64,000 nucleotides of DNA, from assembly GCA_009838765.1 (NCBI GenBank), contig VXQX01000017.1, forward strand, positions 10,050-74,049. Reading direction: 5' to 3'. This DNA comes from Gemmatimonadales bacterium. GTDB taxonomy: Bacteria > Gemmatimonadota > Gemmatimonadetes > Palauibacterales > Palauibacteraceae. The position numbers and the translations under genes are program-made. How positions within the stretch are numbered: the stretch's first letter is position 1; each line of letters begins with the position of its first letter. Shown one piece after another: positions 52,902 through 61,591 of this stretch. A model generated the notes under the pieces. That model made no database searches. It saw nothing but the letters and a program-made list of their open reading frames with translations, and was not told where the DNA came from.

Positions 52902-53510
52902 ATGAGACCGAGGGCTGTGGCCGCCGAGGTCGTTGGTACGTTCGCGCTCACGCTGTCCGTATCGATCTCCGTCAACAACCCGGATTTTGCCATTCCGGCG
53001 CCGGCGATGGCGGGACTCACGCTGGGCGTGCTGGTTCACCTCCTCGGGCCCGTCTCCGGCTGTCTCCTCAACCCGGCGGTGACACTCTCCATCTGGTCGA
53101 TCGGCAGAATCGAGGCGAGGGACGCGATCTCGTTCATCCTGGCGCAGTTGGCGGGAGCCGGACTGGCCCTGGCTTTCGGAAACGTCCTGTTCGCCGACCG
53201 CATCCCGCTTCCCGTGGACACTTCCATCGGCACCGGCGTCGCGGAGATGCTGGGAGCCGCACTCCTCGCCTTCACGATCGCGGCCGTCTTCATGGGCCGG
53301 ATCCCGGTCCGGCTGACCGGCGCCGTCATCGGCGCATCCCTGGTCGTGGCGATCGCCTGGGCGGCGCACGGATCGAACGCGGTGCTAAACCCCGCGGTCG
53401 CCCTCGGGGTCGGGTCCCTCTCCCTCCCCTACGTCTGGGGCCCGGTCGTCGGCACCCTGATCGGCGCGCACCTGTCAAGACACGTATGCGATCCCGGCGA
53501 CACGCCGTAG
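52902..53510 (+). CDS. Divergent aquaporin (MIP family)
   Basis: A 202-residue membrane protein with six helices and two half-helix NPA motifs, SGCLLNPAVT (57-59) and VLNPAVALG (163-165), plus the internal repeat acidic residues AEVVGTF and AEMLGA. It is shorter than most aquaporins (about 230-280). The Arg that normally follows the second NPA and lines the selectivity filter is Val166, so water/glycerol selectivity is probably altered. GGAG lies nine bases before the ATG. It is divergent from the hydroxyproline dehydratase gene. Confidence 0.83.
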   Translation: MRPRAVAAEVVGTFALTLSVSISVNNPDFAIPAPAMAGLTLGVLVHLLGPVSGCLLNPAVTLSIWSIGRIEARDAISFILAQLAGAGLALAFGNVLFADRIPLPVDTSIGTGVAEMLGAALLAFTIAAVFMGRIPVRLTGAVIGASLVVAIAWAAHGSNAVLNPAVALGVGSLSLPYVWGPVVGTLIGAHLSRHVCDPGDTP

Positions 53511-53574
53511 GAACGAGATGTGGGCGCGCAATCCGAGGTGTGGGGCGGAGATCGTTGGAAGTCCCTGTAAAGCG

Positions 53575-53611
53575 TTAAGCCAATCGAAAATTGGATTTTG
53601 AATTGGCTTAA
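53575..53611. repeat. AT-rich inverted repeat with 10-bp arms
   Basis: TTAAGCCAAT (53575-53584) and ATTGGCTTAA (53602-53611) are perfect inverted arms around a 17-base AT-rich loop that itself holds another ATTGG. It lies in the 201-base gap between the convergent aquaporin and VOC genes, a marked AT-rich spot. It could be a terminator-like hairpin, an operator or the trace of an insertion; it resembles none of them clearly. The rest of the gap shows nothing recognisable. Confidence 0.55.
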
Positions 53612-53711
53612 GCCGATGCAGGCGTAGTGGAACTCCCATGATTGATCGAGATCGTGCGTCGCTGCTCGGGCGGTTGCGGTGTGACGGCCCTATCCTTCGA
53701 TCAGCGCGCAG

Positions 53712-54191
53712 TCAGTCGGAGAGGCCCTCGTCCGCGGGCGGATCCGGTGTCTCGTCCTCCGCGAGATCGCGGTAGAAGGTGAGTCCGTTCATGTCGAGGT
53801 CGTAAAAGGCGAATTCGCGCGTACCCCACGGGGTCCGCCGCAGAGCCGTGCGCTCGTGGAAGACCCCCAGGTTCCGGTATTCCTCGAACAGGTCCTCGAC
53901 CGCGGGCACGACGAAGCGGAGCATGGGCCGCTCGACTCCGGACCACTCCTCGGCGTCGTGCCACTGGAGGTGCAACTCGATCCCATCCCGTCTCACGCCG
54001 GCGTACCCCGGATCGCGCGTCGAATCGGCGAAGGCGAGTTCGAAGCCGAGCCGTCCGACGTAGAAGCCGATCGCCGCGGCGACGTCCCGCGAGGGAAGCA
54101 CGGGCTGCACCGCCTCGAGGCGGGCCGCCCGCTCCTCGGCGGCTATCGGTAGTTCTCCATCAGGGCGTCCAGCGCGTCGGCTCCCGGACAC
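53712..54191 (-). CDS. VOC-family (glyoxalase/bleomycin-resistance) protein
   Basis: A vicinal-oxygen-chelate fold protein; the paired beta-alpha-beta modules run from VQPVLPSRDVAAAIGFYVGRLG to TREFAFYDLDMNGLTFYRDL. The start is unclear: GTG 54191 overlaps the korB 3' end by 49 bases and gives 159 residues, while the fold itself begins about 25 residues later. A conserved Glu/His pair (GIELHLQWHD, FYDLD) could bind a metal. Possible roles include glyoxalase, dioxygenase or antibiotic binding; context with korAB does not decide. Confidence 0.75.
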   Translation of the reverse strand: MSGSRRAGRPDGELPIAAEERAARLEAVQPVLPSRDVAAAIGFYVGRLGFELAFADSTRDPGYAGVRRDGIELHLQWHDAEEWSGVERPMLRFVVPAVEDLFEEYRNLGVFHERTALRRTPWGTREFAFYDLDMNGLTFYRDLAEDETPDPPADEGLSD

Positions 54192-55216
54192 AGCTCCTCG
54201 AAGGGGAGGTTCCACAGCGGCCGGTCGACCGTCCCCAGCACGTCGTGCAAGTCCCTCGACTCCGGGTCCACGTAGAGGAGCCCGGTCGGAACCTCACCCG
54301 CGTTCTGCCGCTCGCGAAGATAGCCGTACACGGCGTCCCGGTCGGTCGCATCGTAATCGCCCTCCACCTGCCGGAAGCGGATCACGCTGCCATCGTGCAT
54401 CGGGACGTCGCGCACATCGGCGGATCTTATGTCGGCCGTGATCTCATCCGCCGGCGGGACGAAGTCCTTCGGGGCCACGAACGCGGCCTCGACCGCCTCG
54501 CGGAAGTGCTCGCGCGTGTAGGCGTAGCTCTTCGTCGACCCCACGTGGTCGTTGAAGGTCACGCAAGGCGAGATGACGTCGACGAGGGCGAGGCCCGGGT
54601 GCCGGATCCCCGCCTTGATGATCGGGACGAGCTGGTTCTTGTCGCCGGAGAAGCCGCGGGCCACGAAGGTCGCGCCGATCGAAAGTCCGAGCAGGGCGGG
54701 ATCGATGGGAGGCTGTTCGTTCGGCACGCCCCGCTTCGACTTCGAGCCCATGTCGGCCGAGGCCGAGAACTGGCCCTTCGTCAGGCCGTAGACCCCGTTG
54801 TTCTCGATGATATAGAGGAGATTGAGGTTGCGCCGCACCGCGTGGCACAGTTGCCCGAGTCCTATCGAGAGCGAGTCCCCGTCGCCGGAGACGCCGATGT
54901 AGACGAGGTCGCGGTTCGCGGCGTTCGCCCCGCTCGCCACCGACGGCATCCGCCCGTGCACGCTGTTGAAGCCGTGCGATTCGGACATGAAGTAGGCGGT
55001 CGTCTTGGACGAGCAGCCGATCCCGCTCATCTTCGCGGCCCGGTGCGTGGGGATCGCGAGTTCCCACGCCGCCTCGATCAGCGCCGCCGTGACGGAATCG
55101 TGGCCGCACCCCGCGCACAGCGTGGACATCACGCCCTCGTAGTCGCGGCGCGTGAGCCCCAGTTCGTTCTTGTCCAGACTCGGGTGGAAGACCCTCGGCT
55201 TGGCGATGTACGTCAT
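54143..55216 (-). CDS. korB: 2-oxoacid:ferredoxin oxidoreductase, beta subunit
   Basis: The thiamine-diphosphate-binding subunit of a 2-oxoglutarate (or pyruvate)-type ferredoxin oxidoreductase. Motifs: LCAGCGHDSVTAAL, SGIGCSSKT, and the TPP/Mg loop GVSGDGDSLSIGLGQ with NNGVYGLTKGQ. 357 residues is on the long side because of a C-terminal tail. Paired with a fused alpha/gamma subunit upstream (four-base overlap), it makes succinyl-CoA or acetyl-CoA while reducing ferredoxin. KorB versus PorB is judged by the two-subunit layout. Confidence 0.9.
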   Translation of the reverse strand: MTYIAKPRVFHPSLDKNELGLTRRDYEGVMSTLCAGCGHDSVTAALIEAAWELAIPTHRAAKMSGIGCSSKTTAYFMSESHGFNSVHGRMPSVASGANAANRDLVYIGVSGDGDSLSIGLGQLCHAVRRNLNLLYIIENNGVYGLTKGQFSASADMGSKSKRGVPNEQPPIDPALLGLSIGATFVARGFSGDKNQLVPIIKAGIRHPGLALVDVISPCVTFNDHVGSTKSYAYTREHFREAVEAAFVAPKDFVPPADEITADIRSADVRDVPMHDGSVIRFRQVEGDYDATDRDAVYGYLRERQNAGEVPTGLLYVDPESRDLHDVLGTVDRPLWNLPFEELCPGADALDALMENYR

Positions 55217-57054
55217 GCGCTCACCCCTTCGGCGGTCTCCGCCGCGAGGCCGAGACGATCCTTGACGCCCGCGATGACGTGGCGGGCACTCAGCGGGAGC
55301 CCTCCGTAGCGGAGGACCGAGGTCAGCCGTTCCTTCGAGGCCGGCGTCTCCAGCGTGAGGAGCGACTTCAACTGGGCGTCCCGGTTCTGTTCGATGACGA
55401 TGTTGAGGTCGTGGGCCTCGATGAAGCCCCCGACTTCGGGGGCGAAGGGGAACCCGCGGATCCGCATGTAGTCGAGCCGGATCCCGTCCTCCGCTTCCAT
55501 GCGCTCGATGGCCTCGCGCACCGCGCCGTCGCAGCCGCCCAGCGTGACGAGTCCGTATCGCGCGTCCGGCCGCGTGCGAATCTCGGGGCGAGGCACCGCC
55601 TCCGCCGCACGGTCGATCTTCTCGGCGATGCGGTCGACGACTTCCTGGTATTCGTCCGGGTCCTCCGTGTACTTGCCGTACTTCGTGTGGCCGGAGCCGC
55701 GCGTAAAGTAGGCCCCCTTCGGGTCTTCGCCCGGAATCGTCCGGTATGGAATCCCGTCCCGGTCCACGTCAAGGTAGCGATAGAAGGTCTCGATCTCCGC
55801 GAGCGCCTCGGCGTCGAGCACCTTCCCGCGATCCGGCCTGTACTCGTCGTCCCACCGGAAGCGGGGCACGACCCAGTCGTTCATCCCGATGTCGAGGTCG
55901 GAGAGCACGAAGACGGGCGTCTGGAAGCGTTCCGCAAGATCGAACGCCTGCACGCTGAACTCGAAGCACTCCGCCGGATCCTTCGGGTAGAGGCAGACGT
56001 GCTTCGTGTCCCCGTGGGAGGCGTAGGCGCAGAGGAGGATGTCGCCCTGCTGGGTGCGCGTCGGCATCCCGGTCGATGGGCCGACGCGCTCGACGTCGAA
56101 GAACACGCAGGGGACTTCGGCATAGTACGCGAGTCCAATGAACTCCGTCATGAGCGAGATCCCGGCCCCGCTCGTCGCCGTGAAGGCCCGGGCTCCGGCC
56201 CACCCCGCGCCGATCGTGATGCCCGCCGCCGCGAGTTCGTCCTCCGCCTGCAGGATCGCCGCCCTGCTCCGCCCGGTCTCCTCCTCGACGCGCAACCGCC
56301 GGCAATAGGCCGTGAAGGCGTCAACGAGCGAGGTCGAGGGCGTAATCGGATACCAGGCCGCGACCGTCGCGCCCGCATAGACGCAGCCGAGCGCCGCCGC
56401 CGTGTTGCCATCGATCAGAATCGACTCACGGGTGGCATCCATGCCCTCGAGCCGGATCGGCAGGGGACATTCGAAGTTCTCGGCCGCGTAGTCGTAGCCG
56501 AGCCGGATCGCCTCGAAGTTCGCTTCGAGGAGGTGACGCTTCTGCTCGCCGAAGGTCTCCTCGAGCAGTCCGCGGATCACCGCCATGTCGATGTCGAGGA
56601 GGGCGGCAAGGGCGCCCGTGTAGGCGATGTTCTTCATCAGGATGCGCGTGCGGCCGCCGTCGAACGCCTTCACGCACATCTCGGCCAGCGGGACGCCGAG
56701 GAAGATCACCTCCTCGCGCCGCAGCGTGTCCGCCATGGGCCAGCTCGAGTCGTACAGCAGCCAGCCGCCGGGGACGAGTTCCTCGATGTCCCGGGCGTAG
56801 GTCTCCGGATTCATCGCCACGATGAGGTCGAAGTCCGGCGTGCGCGCGACGTGGCCCGACCCGTTCACGCGGATCTCGTACCAGGTGGGGAGGCCCTGGA
56901 TGTTCGAGGGGAAGACGTTCTTCCCCGACACCGGGACCCCCATCCGGAAGATCGACTGCATGATGAGACCGTTGGCGCTCGCGGAGCCGGTGCCGTTCAC
57001 GGTGCCGATCTTGAGCGCGAAGTCGTTCACGCGGTCCGTCTTCATGCCGCCCAT
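55213..57054 (-). CDS. korA: 2-oxoacid:ferredoxin oxidoreductase, fused gamma-alpha subunit
   Basis: A 613-residue fusion. Residues about 10-190 are the gamma domain (GTGSASANGLIMQSIFRMG); from about 205 the alpha/pyrimidine-binding domain follows (AALGCVYAGATVAAWYPITP, EDELAAAGITIGAGWAGARA). This gamma-alpha order is typical of KorA/OorA-type two-subunit enzymes. The ATG at 57054 or 57045 lies just after the flavoprotein stop. It works with KorB; together with the upstream NAD(P)H-linked flavoprotein it can exchange electrons between ferredoxin and pyridine nucleotide. Confidence 0.91.
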   Translation of the reverse strand: MGGMKTDRVNDFALKIGTVNGTGSASANGLIMQSIFRMGVPVSGKNVFPSNIQGLPTWYEIRVNGSGHVARTPDFDLIVAMNPETYARDIEELVPGGWLLYDSSWPMADTLRREEVIFLGVPLAEMCVKAFDGGRTRILMKNIAYTGALAALLDIDMAVIRGLLEETFGEQKRHLLEANFEAIRLGYDYAAENFECPLPIRLEGMDATRESILIDGNTAAALGCVYAGATVAAWYPITPSTSLVDAFTAYCRRLRVEEETGRSRAAILQAEDELAAAGITIGAGWAGARAFTATSGAGISLMTEFIGLAYYAEVPCVFFDVERVGPSTGMPTRTQQGDILLCAYASHGDTKHVCLYPKDPAECFEFSVQAFDLAERFQTPVFVLSDLDIGMNDWVVPRFRWDDEYRPDRGKVLDAEALAEIETFYRYLDVDRDGIPYRTIPGEDPKGAYFTRGSGHTKYGKYTEDPDEYQEVVDRIAEKIDRAAEAVPRPEIRTRPDARYGLVTLGGCDGAVREAIERMEAEDGIRLDYMRIRGFPFAPEVGGFIEAHDLNIVIEQNRDAQLKSLLTLETPASKERLTSVLRYGGLPLSARHVIAGVKDRLGLAAETAEGVSA

Positions 57055-57058
57055 GCCG

Positions 57059-58897
57059 TCAGGGAGTCACCGACATGAAGCCGCCCGGCGACATCTCCTC
57101 GATTCCCATTCCGGAGTAGGGATGCTCCGCGTCCTGTCCGGCGTACGGCTTGAGCAGGTCGAAGGTCCGCATGTCCCAGGCCGCCGTCGGACAGCGCTCC
57201 GCGCACAGCCCGCAGTGGATGCAGAGGTCCTCGTCCTTCACCATGACGCGGGAGGTCTGCGGCAGCGGCTCGGAGACGTAGATGTCCTGCTCCGCGTTCT
57301 CGGCGGGCGCGGTGAGCCGCGTGCGGAGTTCCGCCTCTGCCCCGTTGTGGGTGATCGTGAGGCAGCTGAGGGGACAGATGTCGATGCAGGCGTCGCACTC
57401 GATGCACAGGCTCCCCGTGAAGTGCGTCTGAAGGTCGCAGTTCAGGCAGCGCTCGACCTCGGTCAGCGTCTGCTCGAGGTCGAATCCCTCCTCGACTTCC
57501 GTCTCGATGCTCCTGAGTCGCTCCTCCAGTCGGACATGCCGCATCTTGCGCCGGGGCGCATACTCGTAGTCGTTCGAGTAGCTCCACTCGTGGAGCCCCA
57601 TCTTGGCGCTCACGAGGTTCATGTGCTCGGGCGGACGCTTCCGGATGTCCTCGCCGCTGCAGTAGGCGTGGATGGAGATCGCCGCCTGGTGCCCGTGCTC
57701 GGCCGCCCAGATGATGTTCTCGGGGCCCCACGCCGCGTCGCCGCCGAAGAAGACGCCTTCGCGCGTCGACATGAACGTCGTGCGGTCGACGACAGCTTCT
57801 CGCCACTTGTTGAATTCGATCCCCGCATCGTCCTCGATCCAGGGGAAGGCGGTCTCCTGCCCGATGGCGAGGATGACGGCCTCCGCCGGAAAAAACGCCT
57901 CGTCGAGCTTCGTGGACACGAGGCGCCCGTCATCGTTCTCGTGCCATTCGACGATGTCGAAGTTCATCCCCTTGAGGACGCCGTCCTCGATGACGAACTC
58001 CGTGGGCGAGTGGTTCTCGACGATGTCGACGAGTTCCTCTTCCGCGTCCTCGAGTTCCCAGGGGGAGGCCTTGAAGTACGGCTTCGACTTGCGGGCCATG
58101 ACCTTGACGTTCGTGCCGCCGATCCGCTTCGAGGTGCGGCAGCAGTCCATCGCGGTGTTCCCGACGCCGATGACGAGGACGTTCTCCTCGATCGCGTTCG
58201 TGTGCCCGAACGCGACGGATTCGAGCCAGTCGATGCCGATGTAGATGTGGTCGGTGTCGTACCGGCCCGGCAGGCGAAGTTCCTTGCCGCGCGGGGCGCC
58301 GGAGCCGACGAAGACGGCGTCGAAGTCCTGCTCCAGCAGCCACTTCATGCTCTCGACGGGCGCGTTGTAGCGGATGTCGACGCCCATGTCGAGGATGTAG
58401 TCGATCTCCTCCCACAGCACTTCCGGGGGCAGGCGGAACTGCGGAATGTTCGTCCACATGAGACCGCCGGGGCGGTCGTTCTTCTCGAAGATCGTGACCT
58501 CGTAGCCGAGCGGCATGAGGTCTCGGGCGACGGTCAGCGACGCCGGGCCCGCGCCCACGCAGGCGATCCGCTTCCCGTTCTTCTGCTTCGGGATGTCGGG
58601 GAAGCGGGGCGTGATGTCGCCCCTGAGGTCGGCGGCGACGCGCTTGAGGCGGCAGATCGCGACCGGCTTCTCCTCGACCCGTACGCGCCGGCACGCGGGC
58701 TCGCAGGGGCGGTCGCACGTCCGGCCGAGGATGCCCGGAAAGACGTTCGACTCCCAGTTGAGCATGTAGGCGTCGTCGTACCGTTCCTGCGCGATGAGGC
58801 GGATGTAACCCGGTACGTTGGTGTGAGCCGGGCAGGCCCACTGGCAATCCACGACTTTGTGGTAGTAGTCGGGATTCCCGACGTTTGTTGGCTCCAC
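57059..58897 (-). CDS. GltD-like NAD(P)H flavoprotein with ferredoxin domains
   Basis: A 612-residue oxidoreductase. The N-terminus carries Fe-S cysteines (CQWACPAHTNVPGYI, GRTCDRPCEPACRR); two dinucleotide folds follow (CVGAGPASLTVARDL for FAD and VIGVGNTAMDCCR for NAD(P)). The C-terminus has two 4Fe-4S motifs (CIECDACIDICPLSC and CIHCGLCAERCPTAAW). It resembles the electron-input subunit of glutamate synthase and of ferredoxin-NADP oxidoreductases found beside KorAB. The gene order flavoprotein-korA-korB suggests NAD(P)H reoxidises or supplies ferredoxin for 2-oxoacid oxidation or, in reverse, carboxylation. Confidence 0.89.
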   Translation of the reverse strand: MEPTNVGNPDYYHKVVDCQWACPAHTNVPGYIRLIAQERYDDAYMLNWESNVFPGILGRTCDRPCEPACRRVRVEEKPVAICRLKRVAADLRGDITPRFPDIPKQKNGKRIACVGAGPASLTVARDLMPLGYEVTIFEKNDRPGGLMWTNIPQFRLPPEVLWEEIDYILDMGVDIRYNAPVESMKWLLEQDFDAVFVGSGAPRGKELRLPGRYDTDHIYIGIDWLESVAFGHTNAIEENVLVIGVGNTAMDCCRTSKRIGGTNVKVMARKSKPYFKASPWELEDAEEELVDIVENHSPTEFVIEDGVLKGMNFDIVEWHENDDGRLVSTKLDEAFFPAEAVILAIGQETAFPWIEDDAGIEFNKWREAVVDRTTFMSTREGVFFGGDAAWGPENIIWAAEHGHQAAISIHAYCSGEDIRKRPPEHMNLVSAKMGLHEWSYSNDYEYAPRRKMRHVRLEERLRSIETEVEEGFDLEQTLTEVERCLNCDLQTHFTGSLCIECDACIDICPLSCLTITHNGAEAELRTRLTAPAENAEQDIYVSEPLPQTSRVMVKDEDLCIHCGLCAERCPTAAWDMRTFDLLKPYAGQDAEHPYSGMGIEEMSPGGFMSVTP

Positions 58898-59068
58898 CGT
58901 TTCTCCTCGGGCTTACCCCGCCCGACAGGCGCTCCGTTCCCCGGCCCGTGAGTCGCTTGGAGACATAACCGCCCGCAATCGTAGGGGACGAGGGGGATTG
59001 TCGCCAGTTTCCCGAACCGCGGCGGCCGGATCGTTGCTGCGACGCCCGGGGCCGCGGAAGTTGAGCCG

Positions 59069-60313
59069 ATGAAAAAACAGCCCGTGCATACGGTGGCCGG
59101 AGGGGCCCATCTCTTCCGGCGCGACACGGCGACCAAGCTTGGAAGGATCGCCGGGCGCTACCTGGACCGATACGCGCCGGACCCCGCCATTCTGCGGGAG
59201 GCCCTCGGGGCCCGCCTTCCGTCGGGGACCGCGGAAGCCGTGCACCGGCGGGTGCGCGCCAAGCTCGAACGGGAGCCGGTCGAGTGCTTTCTGATCGATT
59301 TCGAGGATGGGTTCGGGGCCCGGTCCGAGGCGGAGGAAGATGAGGCGGCGGCGACGGCGGCGGAGGAGGTGGCGGCGGGAGTCGCCGCCGACAGTCTCCC
59401 GCCATCGCTCGGAATCCGCATCAAGTCGCTGGACGAGGTCACCGGCGGACGGGCGTTGCGCACGCTTGAACTCTTCCTCGCGGCGTTCGCGGGCGCCCGG
59501 TGCGAGCTGCCGGACGGATTCACGGTGCTTCTTCCCAAGATCGTCGCGGCCGGGCAGGTGGAACGGCTCTCGGAAGCCCTGACTCGGCTCGAGAGGACGC
59601 TCAGCCTGCCGGAAGAGCGAGTTGCGATCGACCTCATGATCGAGACGCCGCAGTCGCTCGTGGCGCCGGACGGACGGATCGCCGTGCCCGAGCTGGTCGC
59701 GGCGGCGGATGGACGGTGCCGCACGGTGCATCTCGGAGCGTACGACCTCACGGGCGCCGTGGCGGTCACGGCGGAGGATCAGACGCTGGGGCACCCGCTG
59801 TGCGACGTGGCGAGGCAGCTTCTGCAGCTCTCGCTCGCCGGGAGCGGCGTCCGGCTTTCGGACGGGGCGACGAACGTGCTGCCCGTCGAACCGCATCGCG
59901 GCCTCACGGCGCTCTCGCCGGCCGAGCAGGCGGAGAACATGGCGGTCGTGCACCGCGCATGGCGCCTGCACTACGCCGATGTCCGGCGATCTCTGAGCCA
60001 GGGGTTCTACCAGAGCTGGGACCTCCACCCGGCGCAGCTCGTCTCCCGCTATGCGGCCGTCTTCTCCTTCTTCCTGGAGGGTCTGGACGCGGCGGCGAGC
60101 CGGCTCGACCGTTTCGTGAGCGCAGCGGGACAGGCCATCCTCACGGGGTCCGTGTTCGACGATGAAGCCTCGGGCCAGGGTCTCCTGAACTTCTTTCTGC
60201 GGGGGCTCGCGAGCGGCGCCCTGACGGCGGAGGAGGCGGCGCGCTCGGGTCTCAGCGCGGCGGAGCTCGAATCCCGGTCGTTCCGCGCGATCCTCGAGCG
60301 GCGCCGCGGCTGA
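59069..60313 (+). CDS. CitE/HpcH aldolase-like protein (DUF6986 type)
   Basis: A 414-residue TIM-barrel protein of the HpcH/HpaI-CitE aldolase superfamily. Seen: VECFLIDFEDGFG with the acidic residues that hold the metal, VAIDLMIETPQSLV, and VHLGAYDLTGAVAV. The C-terminal half (helical, LHYADVRRSLSQGFYQSWDLHP) fits the DUF6986 subfamily, which is longer than citrate lyase beta subunit (about 290). Likely cleaves or forms a carbon-carbon bond next to a CoA thioester or pyruvate; substrate unknown. No citDFG genes are nearby. Confidence 0.8.
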   Translation: MKKQPVHTVAGGAHLFRRDTATKLGRIAGRYLDRYAPDPAILREALGARLPSGTAEAVHRRVRAKLEREPVECFLIDFEDGFGARSEAEEDEAAATAAEEVAAGVAADSLPPSLGIRIKSLDEVTGGRALRTLELFLAAFAGARCELPDGFTVLLPKIVAAGQVERLSEALTRLERTLSLPEERVAIDLMIETPQSLVAPDGRIAVPELVAAADGRCRTVHLGAYDLTGAVAVTAEDQTLGHPLCDVARQLLQLSLAGSGVRLSDGATNVLPVEPHRGLTALSPAEQAENMAVVHRAWRLHYADVRRSLSQGFYQSWDLHPAQLVSRYAAVFSFFLEGLDAAASRLDRFVSAAGQAILTGSVFDDEASGQGLLNFFLRGLASGALTAEEAARSGLSAAELESRSFRAILERRRG

Positions 60314-60340
60314 TCGCGGCCTGGATCGACCGCGCCGGAA

Positions 60341-61591
60341 TCAGTCGGAGAGGCGCACCGAGCGAACGCGGACGCCGCCTCCCTCGCCGGGGATCGTCCA
60401 CGCGAACAGGACTTCGTCCCCCGTCCGCACCATGCGCGGGAACCCGCTCGAGCGTTCGCCGGCGGTCTCGGAGATCAGAAGCGGCGTCCCGAGCGACCCA
60501 TCCGGATCGACCCGTCGGGCGAGGACACGCGGTGCGTCGTCGGAAGCCTCCAACCATACCGCCACGGCCGAGCCGTCGTCGAGTCGTTCGATGTCGACGC
60601 GGCCCAGCGGCAACCCCTCATCGACCCGGATCCGCGGGCCGAAGGTGGCGCCGCCGTCTTCCGAGAACGAGACGTACACCTGCGGAGTGCCGTCGACGCC
60701 CGTGTACCAGGCGGAGGCCAGCGCCCCTTCGCCGCCGCTCAACTGCGGGCCGTTCACGGGACAGCCGGGGATGACCCAGCCGTCGGTCGACAGTGGAGCG
60801 GGCGCGGTCCAGCGCTCCCCCGCCCCGCGAACCACGGCGATGTCGCGGACCTCGGACTCGCTCCGGTCGCGGTAGGCGGCGACCAGTCCATCCCCGACCC
60901 GGGCCAGCGCGGTCTGGCAGCACTCGCACGTCCGGTCGTCGAGCAGCACTTCGGGGCCCAGCCGGCCATCCGGCGCGAGCGTCCGGAAGCGGACGGACAT
61001 CGCACCCCGCACCACGCCGCTACCCGCGGCCACGTGCTCGCCCCCACCGGCGGCGCCCGCCATCGCTCGGGCGTCGAGCCAGGTCAGCGCCGCACCGTCC
61101 CGCCACGGGACCATCGACACGAAGCCGTGCTCGGTCGGCGACCGGTCATCGTGCGCCCGGAACGGCTCCGACCACGTCGCGCCATCATCGGAAGAGAGCG
61201 CCAGCAGCACATGGTAGGCGTACGGCGCGTCGGCGACCTTCTCCAACCAGTGAACGGCGAGCGTCCCGTCCCGCATCTCCACCGAGGACGGAAAGTCGGC
61301 CCAGTTCACGAACATGTCCTCCGACGCCCACACGGTCCGCGGCTCGGACCAGCCGCCCTCCCCGCGAATCGCCAGGCGCAACGCGGGGACACCCTCTTCG
61401 GGCTCGATCCACGTCAAGATCGCGCGGCCCTCCGCGCCGACCGCGAGTTGGGGTTCGCCGCTCGGAAACGGCCGCTCGAACTCGACATCTCCCGGCTGCA
61501 GCGACACCTGCCGTTCCGCCTCGCCGGCGCACGCGCTGAGGAGTGCGCCGAGGGCGAGCGCACGAACCGGCCGGCCGGGACGCGTCCTCAT
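60341..61591 (-). CDS. BNR/sialidase-like beta-propeller lipoprotein
   Basis: A 416-residue lipoprotein (lipobox ALLSAC near residue 20). The body contains Asp-box-type repeats SSDDGATWSEP and SEDGGATFGP, as in sialidase/BNR propellers, and a Cys-rich CECCQTAL loop seen in this protein group. No sialidase catalytic Arg triad is identifiable, so glycosidase activity is not claimed. Its start meets the permease stop at 61591, so it is probably cotranscribed with the NCS2 permease upstream. Confidence 0.78.
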   Translation of the reverse strand: MRTRPGRPVRALALGALLSACAGEAERQVSLQPGDVEFERPFPSGEPQLAVGAEGRAILTWIEPEEGVPALRLAIRGEGGWSEPRTVWASEDMFVNWADFPSSVEMRDGTLAVHWLEKVADAPYAYHVLLALSSDDGATWSEPFRAHDDRSPTEHGFVSMVPWRDGAALTWLDARAMAGAAGGGEHVAAGSGVVRGAMSVRFRTLAPDGRLGPEVLLDDRTCECCQTALARVGDGLVAAYRDRSESEVRDIAVVRGAGERWTAPAPLSTDGWVIPGCPVNGPQLSGGEGALASAWYTGVDGTPQVYVSFSEDGGATFGPRIRVDEGLPLGRVDIERLDDGSAVAVWLEASDDAPRVLARRVDPDGSLGTPLLISETAGERSSGFPRMVRTGDEVLFAWTIPGEGGGVRVRSVRLSD

